A DNA stretch of 34,433 nucleotides. Source: CAZTII01 sp964613305. Its GTDB lineage: Bacteria > Bacillota_I > Bacilli_A > Erysipelotrichales > Erysipelotrichaceae. The number at the start of each line of letters is the position of its first letter. Position 1 is the first letter of the stretch. The notes under the pieces are model-generated. The model was not told where the DNA came from. It searched no databases and saw only the letters and a program-made list of their open reading frames with translations. Of this stretch, positions 7,652-14,261 are shown piece by piece. The translations under genes were made by a program, and so were the position numbers. The stretch lies in assembly GCA_964613305.1 (NCBI GenBank), contig CAZTII010000014.1, positions 1-34,433 of the forward strand, in the 5' to 3' direction.

Positions 7652-8512
7652 ATGGAGAAAAAAGGATTAATCGGCATTCAAATGATGATGCTTAAAGGCA
7701 AAGTCGATGAAATGGGTGCTTACGAAACATTAAAAAAATGTGCTGAAATAGGATATCGTTGTGTAGAAATTTCTCAAATCGATATGACACCAGAAAATGT
7801 TGCAGGAATTAAAAAAGCATGTGATGAATTTGGTATTAAAGTTGCGGCAATGTCCGCAAGTCTTGAACCAATGTTTCCAAATATGCCAGGTGAATTTTTA
7901 GTATCACATTTTGATAAAATAGTAGCTGATTGTAAAACATTGAATTGTAACTTCTTACGTATCGGTATGTTACCAATGACTTGTATGGGAAGTCGTGAAA
8001 AGACATTGGATTTCGTTAAACGTGCTGATGAAATGGCTGAAAAACTATTAAAAGAAGGCATTGAATTGTACTATCACAATCACCACATTGAATTTATTAA
8101 GTATGATGGTGAAGTAATGTTAGATATCATTAAAAACAATACGAAATTCATGGGCTTTGAAATGGATGTTCACTGGATTCACCGTGGTGGATATGATCCA
8201 GTTAAATTCCTTAAAGAATACGCCGGGCGTATTAAATTGTTGCATTTAAAAGATTATCGTATTGGTGAATTTGTAATGCCAGAAGGACCATTTGAATACA
8301 AATCATTTATGCAAGCATTCGCTGATGTTGTACAATTTGCGGAAGTTGGCGAAGGTAGTTTACCAATGAAAGAAATTATTGACACAGGATTAGAATGTGG
8401 AAGCGAATATTTCTTAGTGGAACAAGATAATCAATATGGACGTGATCCATTTGACTGCTTAATTACAAGTCGCGATAATTTAATTAAATTAGGTTACGCT
8501 GATTGGTTCTAA
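7652..8512 (+). CDS. Xylose-isomerase-like TIM-barrel protein (YHNHxxEF type)
   Basis: A 286-residue TIM-barrel protein, last gene of the operon. It belongs to the sugar phosphate isomerase/epimerase type with YYHNHHIEF (H142, H144, E147), then D172 and H174 in EMDVHW, H198 in LLHLKD and E257 in FLVEQD, giving a complete metal and proton-transfer site. The YHNHxxEF signature is shared with members that act on oxidised (keto) sugars rather than on sugar phosphates. With Gfo/Idh/MocA partners this hints at a redox-assisted pathway. RBS AGAGGAG is 6 nt before the ATG. The operon ends in a terminator at 8521-8556. The true reaction cannot be deduced without the substrate. Confidence 0.8.
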   Translation: MEKKGLIGIQMMMLKGKVDEMGAYETLKKCAEIGYRCVEISQIDMTPENVAGIKKACDEFGIKVAAMSASLEPMFPNMPGEFLVSHFDKIVADCKTLNCNFLRIGMLPMTCMGSREKTLDFVKRADEMAEKLLKEGIELYYHNHHIEFIKYDGEVMLDIIKNNTKFMGFEMDVHWIHRGGYDPVKFLKEYAGRIKLLHLKDYRIGEFVMPEGPFEYKSFMQAFADVVQFAEVGEGSLPMKEIIDTGLECGSEYFLVEQDNQYGRDPFDCLITSRDNLIKLGYADWF

Positions 8513-8520
8513 GGATTAAT

Positions 8521-8556
8521 AAAAAACCAAATTACACGATGTAGTTTGGTTTTTTT
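8521..8556. terminator. Bidirectional terminator between convergent genes
   Basis: AAACCAAA-T-TACA, loop CGA, then TGTA-G-TTTGGTTT forms a long stem with one central mismatch, followed by T residues on the plus strand. On the minus strand the A run at 8521-8526 gives a U tract as well. It serves the TIM-barrel operon and the convergent gene ending at 8555. Confidence 0.85.
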
Positions 8557-9031
8557 AGTCATTGTATAGTATAGATAAGAGAATATTTATTAAATAATTG
8601 ATGAATAAATATTCTAAACTAACAATTAGTGATGAATCAGACAACGTGATGGAAAATGATGTTTCATGAAAAGGACAAAGATAAGAAGTTTGTATGATTT
8701 CTTCATCAAAATAATCATCATAAAATACTTCAATTGCGACAACTGTAATATACGATATAAAATAATCTATCCTTAGCATCGCTTTTTTAGGTATACGATA
8801 AATAGTATCATCTAGTATCATTATGCTTTTTTTTCTATCAACAAAAGCATAAAATTCATACGAAGTAATAATAAAATTTATATAGCTAAGTTGTTGTTTT
8901 GGTTCTAATATTTTCTTAGCGAGTTCTGCCGTTTTAATATCATTTGATAAAGACAAGCGTCTTAGTATTTTTTTAGCTTTTTTGCCGATAGGATTTTTGA
9001 GAATTGAACGTATTTTATAATAATCATTCAT
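8555..9031 (-). CDS. Hypothetical protein, unrecognised
   Basis: A 158-residue protein I do not recognise. The ATG at 9031 is preferred over the in-frame GTG at 9043 because AAAGGTG then lies 9 nt upstream as the binding site. The first 50 residues are basic and helical (IRSILKNPIGKKAKKILRRL, then ELAKKILEPKQQ). The rest is rich in Ile, Tyr and Phe with short polar breaks. The C-terminus (SLEYLFINYLINILLSILYND) is amphipathic or weakly membrane-associated. There are no clear catalytic motifs and no signal peptide. It is a single gene between a terminator and the divergent thiamine riboswitch promoter. A DNA-binding or membrane-peripheral role cannot be decided from the sequence. Confidence 0.6.
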   Translation of the reverse strand: MNDYYKIRSILKNPIGKKAKKILRRLSLSNDIKTAELAKKILEPKQQLSYINFIITSYEFYAFVDRKKSIMILDDTIYRIPKKAMLRIDYFISYITVVAIEVFYDDYFDEEIIQTSYLCPFHETSFSITLSDSSLIVSLEYLFINYLINILLSILYND

Positions 9032-9077
9032 AGTTAATTTCACCTTTATTGTTTTATACTATCAAAAATTAGACTTG

Positions 9078-9106
9078 TTGACAAAGACTTTTATTTAACG
9101 TACCAT
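9078..9106 (+). promoter_or_regulatory. Promoter of the thiamine riboswitch operon
   Basis: Perfect -35 TTGACA at 9078-9083, 17-bp spacer, -10 TACCAT at 9101-9106. Transcription would start about 15 nt before the TPP aptamer. Confidence 0.55.
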
Positions 9107-9127
9107 ATACGTATCAAACATGATCAA

Positions 9128-9216
9128 GTAATACTGGGGAGCAATAACATGCTGAGACTAGGGAAACCTTAACCCATAAAACCTGATGCGGGTAATGCCG
9201 ACGAAGGGAGTATTAG
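9128..9216 (+). promoter_or_regulatory. TPP riboswitch (THI element)
   Basis: The conserved THI-box blocks are all present in order: CTGGGGAGC (9134-9142), GCTGAGA (9151-9157), ACCC (9172-9175), ACCTGATGCGGGTAATGCCG (9181-9200) and CGAAGGGAG (9202-9210). The closing P1 helix is TAATACT (9129-9135) with AGTATTA (9209-9215). It binds thiamine diphosphate and represses the downstream operon when thiamine is plentiful. Confidence 0.95.
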
Positions 9217-9239
9217 TTATATTTTTTATTTAACTAGGA

Positions 9240-9270
9240 CCTCCTTTGCAGTTTAAAAGGAGTTTTTTTA
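9240..9270 (+). terminator. Riboswitch-controlled intrinsic terminator
   Basis: CTCCTTT (9241-9247) pairs with AAAGGAG (9256-9262), followed by seven T at 9263-9269. It lies 24 nt after the TPP aptamer and is the expression platform. The ligand-bound state should favour this hairpin. Confidence 0.88.
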
Positions 9271-9307
9271 TGGTTATTTGCTCATTCTTTGATGGAAGGA
9301 GGTTCTA

Positions 9308-9610
9308 ATGAAACACTATAACACAAGTATTGCCATTCAAGTTTTACCTAAAGTGGATAATAATGAACAATTGATTGAGGTTGTGGATAAGGTTATTGAA
9401 TTAATTAAATCACGCCATCAACAAGTGGTTGTTGGTCCTTTTGAAACCGTTGTCGAGGGTGATTATGAACAGTGCATGGAAACAATTCGACTTTGTAATT
9501 TAGTAACAATTCAAAGTGGTGCTCCATCAGTGATGTCATATGTCAAAATAAGTTATCATCCTGCCTTAGATGGGTTAACAATTGATGAAAAAATTAAGAA
9601 ACATCAATAA
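9308..9610 (+). CDS. Thiamine-binding protein (MTH1187/YkoF-type domain)
   Basis: A 100-residue single-domain protein of the Thiamine_BP family (MTH1187, half of YkoF). It begins with the beta strand TSIAIQVLPKV and has the conserved VGPFETVVEGDYEQCMETIR block (about residues 41-60) found in this ferredoxin-like fold. The family binds thiamine or its hydroxymethylpyrimidine part in the cytoplasm. Its place directly under a TPP riboswitch and at the head of a ThiXYZ-type transporter operon supports this. RBS AAGGAGG is 6 nt before the ATG. Its last 26 nt overlap the permease gene, so the two are translationally coupled. Confidence 0.85.
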   Translation: MKHYNTSIAIQVLPKVDNNEQLIEVVDKVIELIKSRHQQVVVGPFETVVEGDYEQCMETIRLCNLVTIQSGAPSVMSYVKISYHPALDGLTIDEKIKKHQ

Positions 9611-10331
9611 ATTTTCATCAATAGTACTGTTGATTGTTGTATGGCAAGTAGTTAGTGATGTTGGCTTAGTGCCAAAGTTTATGTTGCCATCCTTTACTGA
9701 TGTGATGAAGGCATTGATTGATGATCTTCCATTATTACTCCATCATAGTAAATATACCTTATTTGAAGCATTTTCTGGTTTATTTATTGGCGTTGTATTA
9801 GGTTTTGTCATTGCGGTATTAATGGATTATTTTCCACTTGCATATCGCTCTATTTATCCATTACTCATCATTTCACAAACAATTCCAACAGTTGCAATAG
9901 CGCCATTATTAGTGTTATGGATGGGGTATGGTATTGCCCCAAAGATTACGTTGGTTGTAATGACCACATTCTTTCCAATTGCGATTGGCTGTTATAACGG
10001 TTTTAAGGCCGTTGATGAGGATATGATTCATTGTTTAAAGATTATGTCAGCGAGTAAATTTCAACAGTTTAAATACGCTAAATTACCTTCTGCGATTCAT
10101 CATTTCTTTTCTAGTTTAAAGATTTCAGTTTCTTACAGCATTGTTGGTGCAGTTGTGGCAGAGTGGTTAGGTGGATTTAATGGTTTAGGTGTTTATATGA
10201 CAAGAGTACGAAAATCGTATAGTTTTGATAAAATGTTTGCGGTAATCGTATTTATATCATTACTTAGTATTGTGTGCATGGCACTTGTATCGTGGATACA
10301 GAAAAAAATGATGCCATGGGAAAGGGAATAA
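9585..10331 (+). CDS. thiX: Thiamine-precursor ABC transporter permease (ThiX type)
   Basis: A 248-residue inner-membrane permease of the SsuC/TauC/ThiX family. It has about six transmembrane helices and the EAA-like coupling loop SKFQQFKYAKLPSAIHHF followed by the GAVVAEWLGGFNGLGVYM signature. The ATG at 9585 is chosen over the TTG at 9582. The start lies inside the preceding gene (26-nt overlap), and no strong RBS is seen, which fits translational coupling. TPP control and the ThiY-like binding protein just downstream point to uptake of a pyrimidine precursor of thiamine (HMP or formylaminopyrimidine) rather than sulfonates. Confidence 0.85.
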   Translation: MKKLRNINKFSSIVLLIVVWQVVSDVGLVPKFMLPSFTDVMKALIDDLPLLLHHSKYTLFEAFSGLFIGVVLGFVIAVLMDYFPLAYRSIYPLLIISQTIPTVAIAPLLVLWMGYGIAPKITLVVMTTFFPIAIGCYNGFKAVDEDMIHCLKIMSASKFQQFKYAKLPSAIHHFFSSLKISVSYSIVGAVVAEWLGGFNGLGVYMTRVRKSYSFDKMFAVIVFISLLSIVCMALVSWIQKKMMPWERE

Positions 10332-10332
10332 G

Positions 10333-11295
10333 ATGAAAAAATTACTACTTGTATTATTAAGTTTATTGTTTATCGTTGGTTGTGGTGAAAAGAAAAGTAA
10401 TAAAATTACGATTGTTTTAGATTGGACTCCAAATACCAATCATACCGGTTTATTTGTAGCGAAACAGTTGGGTTATTTTGATGAAGTTGGTATTAAGGAT
10501 ATAGAGATTGTTCAACCTCCTGAAGGAAGTACGACGAGTTTAATTGGTGCTGGAAAAGCACAATTTGGCATTAGTTTTCAAGATACATTGGCGAAAGCAT
10601 TTGTTTCTGATACACCGGTTCCAGTAACGGCAGTCGCAGCACTACTTCAACATAATACTTCAGGAATTATGTCATTAAAGAAACACGGAATTGATCGTCC
10701 TAAAAACATGGAAGGTAAAAACTATGCATCGTGGGATGATGAAATTGAACTTGCGATTATTAAGAAAGTCGTGACTGATGATGGTGGCGATTTTAATAAA
10801 ATTAATATTATTCCTAATACGGTAACGGATGTTTTAACAGCGTTAGATACCGATGTTGATAGTGTTTGGGTATTTTATGGTTGGGATGGTATTAGTGGTG
10901 AAGTAAATAATAAAGAGTTTAATTACTTTCATTTTAAAGATTATAGTAAGGAATTGGATTTTTATACACCGGTGTTAATCGCAAACAACGATTACTTAAA
11001 AAATAATCCGGAAGAAGCTAAAAAAGTTGTTTCAGCAATTAGAAAAGGATATGAGTATGCGATTGCTCATCCTGAAGAAGCAGCGAAAATATTGTGCAAA
11101 GAAGCACCTGAATTAGATGAAAAACTCGTTACTGCAAGTCAAGTATATTTATCGAAACAATATCAAGCAGAGGCGTCTAAATGGGGTGTTATTGATCAAA
11201 AACGTTGGGATACTTTTTATAAATGGTTGTTTGATAATCAATTGATTAAAAAACCAATCGCTGAAGGATTTGGCTTTAGCAATGACTTCAACTAA
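10333..11295 (+). CDS. thiY: Thiamine-precursor ABC transporter substrate-binding lipoprotein (ThiY type)
   Basis: A 320-residue lipoprotein. It has a signal peptide with lipobox I-V-G-C and the lipidated Cys at residue 17. The mature protein is an NMT1/THI5-like type II periplasmic-binding fold beginning ITIVLDWTPNTNHTGLFVAK and GYFDEVGI, the hallmark start of pyrimidine-precursor binding proteins. A PPEGSTTSLIGAGKAQFGI block (about residues 56-74) lies in the ligand cleft. It starts one nucleotide after the permease stop and overlaps the ATPase start at its end. TPP riboswitch control supports HMP or N-formyl-aminomethyl-pyrimidine as ligand. It would sit on the outer face of the membrane. 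Confidence 0.88.
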   Translation: MKKLLLVLLSLLFIVGCGEKKSNKITIVLDWTPNTNHTGLFVAKQLGYFDEVGIKDIEIVQPPEGSTTSLIGAGKAQFGISFQDTLAKAFVSDTPVPVTAVAALLQHNTSGIMSLKKHGIDRPKNMEGKNYASWDDEIELAIIKKVVTDDGGDFNKINIIPNTVTDVLTALDTDVDSVWVFYGWDGISGEVNNKEFNYFHFKDYSKELDFYTPVLIANNDYLKNNPEEAKKVVSAIRKGYEYAIAHPEEAAKILCKEAPELDEKLVTASQVYLSKQYQAEASKWGVIDQKRWDTFYKWLFDNQLIKKPIAEGFGFSNDFN

Positions 11296-12007
11296 ATTAT
11301 CAACACATAATGTTTCTGTAGCGTTTAATGGAATAAATATTATCAAAGATATAAACATTCATGTGATGGATGGTGAATTAGTAGCTATTTTAGGGGCAAG
11401 TGGAGTTGGTAAATCAACACTGTTTAATGTTATTTCTGGATTGTTAGTACCGGATAAAGGAACAGTTGAAAAAGATGGTGTAAACATTACTGGGCAAACA
11501 GGTCATGTTAGCTACATGAATCAAAAAGATTTATTATTACCTCATCGTACGATACTTGATAATGTGATATTACCATTGTTAATTAAAGGCGAAAAGAAAA
11601 AAGAAGCCATTAAAAAAGTAACTCCTTATTTTAAGATATTTGATTTAGAAGGTGCTGAACATAAATATCCTAGTCAATGTTCAGGTGGTATGAAACAGCG
11701 TGCAGCACTGCTTAGAACGGTTTGTTTTTTTACGGATGTATCATTGTTAGATGAACCATTTAGTGCATTAGATGCGATTAGTAAGAGAAAGATGCAACAA
11801 TGGTATGTATCGCTGTTGAAGGAAATTAAAATGAGTACGTTATTTATAACTCACGATATTGATGAAGCGTTATTACTAGCGAATCGCATTTATATATTAA
11901 AAGGTAGTCCTGGTAAAATTACAGATGAATTCATTGTAACGGAAAAAATGGATGATTTATCCGATGAATTTATTCAATTAAAGAAAAAGATCATGGAAGT
12001 ATTGTAA
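11282..12007 (+). CDS. thiZ: Thiamine-precursor ABC transporter ATPase (ThiZ type)
   Basis: A 241-residue ABC ATPase. Walker A is GASGVGKST (about residues 36-44). The signature is CSGGMKQR, with Cys in place of the usual Leu. Walker B with the D-loop is SLLDEPFSALDA, and the H-loop is THDIDEA. The ATG at 11282 is preferred to the in-frame TTG at 11270. Either start overlaps the end of the binding-protein gene, so it is coupled to it. It energises the ThiX permease. The operon ends in a hairpin that begins at the stop codon. Confidence 0.87.
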   Translation: MTSTKLSTHNVSVAFNGINIIKDINIHVMDGELVAILGASGVGKSTLFNVISGLLVPDKGTVEKDGVNITGQTGHVSYMNQKDLLLPHRTILDNVILPLLIKGEKKKEAIKKVTPYFKIFDLEGAEHKYPSQCSGGMKQRAALLRTVCFFTDVSLLDEPFSALDAISKRKMQQWYVSLLKEIKMSTLFITHDIDEALLLANRIYILKGSPGKITDEFIVTEKMDDLSDEFIQLKKKIMEVL

Positions 12008-12027
12008 AAAGAGCGAATGCTCTTTTT
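12007..12027. terminator. Bidirectional terminator, thi operon / ABC-2 operon
   Basis: AAAAGAGC (12007-12014), loop GAAT, GCTCTTTT (12019-12026). The T run on one strand and the A run on the other let it work both ways. It touches the stop codons of both convergent operons. Confidence 0.85.
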
Positions 12028-13148
12028 TAATGAAATAATAAATGTTCCTTAGAAAAATTAATTGTTATCATTTTCATAAAAATTAAAGAAACAATGAAAT
12101 TAATGATTATTGTAATAACTAAATACGTTGTATTTAGTTGAAAAGATAATACTTGTGACATAGCACTAGATGTATTTAAAACAGGAATTAAAGCAGTTAT
12201 CATGTTGATGGATTTATTATTCATCATCGTTGAAATAGAAGCAAGCATGGCTAAGATAGTTAATGGTGAAGACAAAGAAGATGCTTGTTTTACGCTTGTT
12301 GAAAGTGATGATATCAACAACAATAAGCTAACAACAAAGAAAATAGTAGAACAAATGATTAGTAATAATAGTCCATAGTCTAAAAGAGAATAACTGATGG
12401 ATGATTGTATGTTGCTTATGGAAGGTAATGATACAATAGTTCCAAGAAAACCGCTTAAACCGGAACAAAGAGTGATGATAGAAGTACTTATTATTTTGCC
12501 AATGGCGATACTACTTCGTTTGATTGGGGTTACTAGAAGTGACGCCATGACGCCTCGTTCCTTTTCTCCGGCAATCATATCTGAAGATACTGATAAAGCA
12601 CCGCTAAAGATAAAGGAAATAATCAACATCGGCAGTAACATTGAATAGGCTTCACCAGTATAATCTTTTTCACTAGCGACATCATAACTATTGTTGTCGA
12701 ACACATTTTCTAAGCTTTGTTCGTAGGATGATAATAAGAAATAAATACTATTATAAAGATGATACGAAGAAGGTTCAGTACTATTGTAATAAATAGAAAC
12801 AATAGGGATGTTTTTTGATGCTATATCTTCTTCAAACGAAGTTGGAAAAACAACATAACAATCAATTTCTTTGTTGGCTAATAAGTGTGAAGCATTATCA
12901 TCCCATGGGACCATAGTAATATTTAATTGTTGGAAGTTTTGTTGTAAAGAAGAAGGTAAATGTTGAACCATTATTTTTTTTACAACGGTAGGTTCATCAC
13001 TAAATTTCTTTTCCATCGCTATTCCTAAAAATGTATACATAATAAAAATAGTAAGTGCTGGTAAAATGACAACGGAAAATACTAGTTTTTTATCAGAAAA
13101 GAAACGATACAATTCTTTTTTTAGTATGAGTTTAATATCATTCATCAT
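12027..13148 (-). CDS. ABC-2-type exporter permease (NatB-like)
   Basis: A 373-residue membrane protein with the ABC-2 layout. There is one N-terminal helix (LVFSVVILPALTIFIMYTFL), then a large extracytoplasmic domain of about 130 residues, then five C-terminal helices from about residue 175. The segment MIAGEKERGVMASLLVTPI after the second helix is the diagnostic ABC-2/NatB motif. The ATG at 13148 is preferred over the one at 13160 because GGAG then lies 6 nt upstream. It overlaps the ATPase gene by 11 nt, so the two are coupled. Substrates of this family include ions, drugs and peptides; here it is unknown. Confidence 0.85.
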   Translation of the reverse strand: MMNDIKLILKKELYRFFSDKKLVFSVVILPALTIFIMYTFLGIAMEKKFSDEPTVVKKIMVQHLPSSLQQNFQQLNITMVPWDDNASHLLANKEIDCYVVFPTSFEEDIASKNIPIVSIYYNSTEPSSYHLYNSIYFLLSSYEQSLENVFDNNSYDVASEKDYTGEAYSMLLPMLIISFIFSGALSVSSDMIAGEKERGVMASLLVTPIKRSSIAIGKIISTSIITLCSGLSGFLGTIVSLPSISNIQSSISYSLLDYGLLLLIICSTIFFVVSLLLLISSLSTSVKQASSLSSPLTILAMLASISTMMNNKSINMITALIPVLNTSSAMSQVLSFQLNTTYLVITIIINFIVSLIFMKMITINFSKEHLLFH

Positions 13149-13899
13149 TGTTTTCTCCATAAAGTTTAAAAAATAAGTCTTCTAGGGATTGGTGTTGTAA
13201 TAGTGATGCGGTTGTATCGCAAGCAACTAAATTTCCATTGATAATAATACCAATGCGATCACATAATTTTTCAGCTAACGATAAAATATGAGTTGATAAT
13301 ATAATTGTTTTATTCATTTCTTTGCATTGTTTTAAAAAATCAATAACAATTTTAGCGGTAATAATATCTAAACCATTGGTAGGCTCATCAAAAATAATAA
13401 TATCAGGATCATGAGTAATCGATAAAATGAGAGCTACTTTTTGTTTTATTCCTGTGGATAATGTTGATATTTTCATTTCGGCAAATGGTTCTAATTGAAA
13501 GAGTTTAAAATAATATTGTTTTCTTTGTTCTCTTGTTATTTCATCAACACCATAACAATTACTATAAAAATCATACAAATAATTGACAGTAAAATAATCA
13601 TCTACTTTTACATCACTCGTTAAAAAACCTATTTTTTTTCGTATGTCATTTAAGGTATAACAACCATCGATACTAATAGAACCACTATCTGGGCTCATTA
13701 AGGTCGCAAGCATTCGTAGTGTAGTTGTTTTACCTGCACCATTTGGTCCTAATAAACCGAAAATTTCTCCTTTAAACACATCAAAAGATAAACAATTGAC
13801 CGCAACTTTTTTATTGTTTGTGGTTTTGTTAAGTTTCATTTGTTTTTTTGATAGAGTAAATGTTTTATTGATACTTTCTACTATGATTGCTTTTTCCAT
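13138..13899 (-). CDS. ABC transporter ATPase (NatA-like exporter)
   Basis: A 253-residue ABC ATPase. Walker A is GPNGAGKTT (about residues 50-58). The Q-loop follows near IGFLTSD. The signature is LSTGIKQKVALILS, which has T where GG is usual (LSTG, the NatA variant). Walker B is IIIFDEPTNGLD and the H-loop is STHI. The second of two adjacent ATGs is preferred because AGGAG is then 6 nt upstream. Pairs with the overlapping ABC-2 permease to form an exporter. The upstream 40 bp hold only a terminator, so its promoter is not obvious: it depends on read-through or on a promoter inside the YbjQ gene. Confidence 0.87.
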   Translation of the reverse strand: MEKAIIVESINKTFTLSKKQMKLNKTTNNKKVAVNCLSFDVFKGEIFGLLGPNGAGKTTTLRMLATLMSPDSGSISIDGCYTLNDIRKKIGFLTSDVKVDDYFTVNYLYDFYSNCYGVDEITREQRKQYYFKLFQLEPFAEMKISTLSTGIKQKVALILSITHDPDIIIFDEPTNGLDIITAKIVIDFLKQCKEMNKTIILSTHILSLAEKLCDRIGIIINGNLVACDTTASLLQHQSLEDLFFKLYGENNDE

Positions 13900-13912
13900 C
13901 ATTTTCTCCTAT

Positions 13913-13935
13913 AAAAAAACGGTCAAATGACCGTT
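13913..13935 (-). terminator. Intrinsic terminator between the YbjQ-family gene and the ABC genes
   Basis: On the minus strand AACGGTC, loop ATTT, GACCGTT, then a run of seven T. It follows the YbjQ-family stop codon by 5 bp and lies immediately before the ABC ATPase RBS. Confidence 0.85.
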
Positions 13936-13940
13936 ACTAG

Positions 13941-14261
13941 TTATTCAACAACAACAGCCGTACCAGAAGCGATAACCATCAACATGCCGTTATTAGCTCC
14001 AAGTATTTCGTAGTCAAAGTCAACACCTACAATAGCGTTAGCTCCTAATTTATACGCTCTATTTTTCATTTCTAATAATGCTTCATCTCTTGTTTTAATG
14101 AGTTCATCTTCATAGCTTGTGGAACGACCACCAAATACATTGGTAATCGAAGCAGCGAAATCTTTAATAAAATCAACACCAGATACAATTTCGCCAAAAA
14201 CAACTCCTTTATATTCTACAATTTTCTTTCCTTCGATTGATGCGGTAGTAGTAATGATCAT
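13941..14261 (-). CDS. YbjQ/UPF0145-family protein
   Basis: A 106-residue small cytoplasmic protein of the YbjQ (UPF0145) family, recognised from VSGVDFIKDF, the TRDEALLEMKNRAYKLGANAIVGVDFDYE core and the closing MVIASGTAVVVE. The family forms homo-oligomeric rings and has been called a heavy-metal-binding domain, but no firm function is known. Its ATG overlaps the TGA of the GGDEF gene (ATGA, 4-nt overlap), so it is translated by coupling with a diguanylate cyclase, which is an uncommon partner. A strong terminator follows. Confidence 0.9.
   Translation of the reverse strand: MIITTTASIEGKKIVEYKGVVFGEIVSGVDFIKDFAASITNVFGGRSTSYEDELIKTRDEALLEMKNRAYKLGANAIVGVDFDYEILGANNGMLMVIASGTAVVVE

Noticed and set aside
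4552..8512. The operon as a C-glycoside deglycosidase (DgpABC) locus
   Set aside because: The small beta-subunit partner of those enzymes is missing, so a direct assignment is not supported; only the wider redox-assisted idea is kept.
12397..12648. 83-codon plus-strand frame inside the ABC-2 permease gene
   Set aside because: Shadow of the permease coding strand; no RBS or family resemblance.
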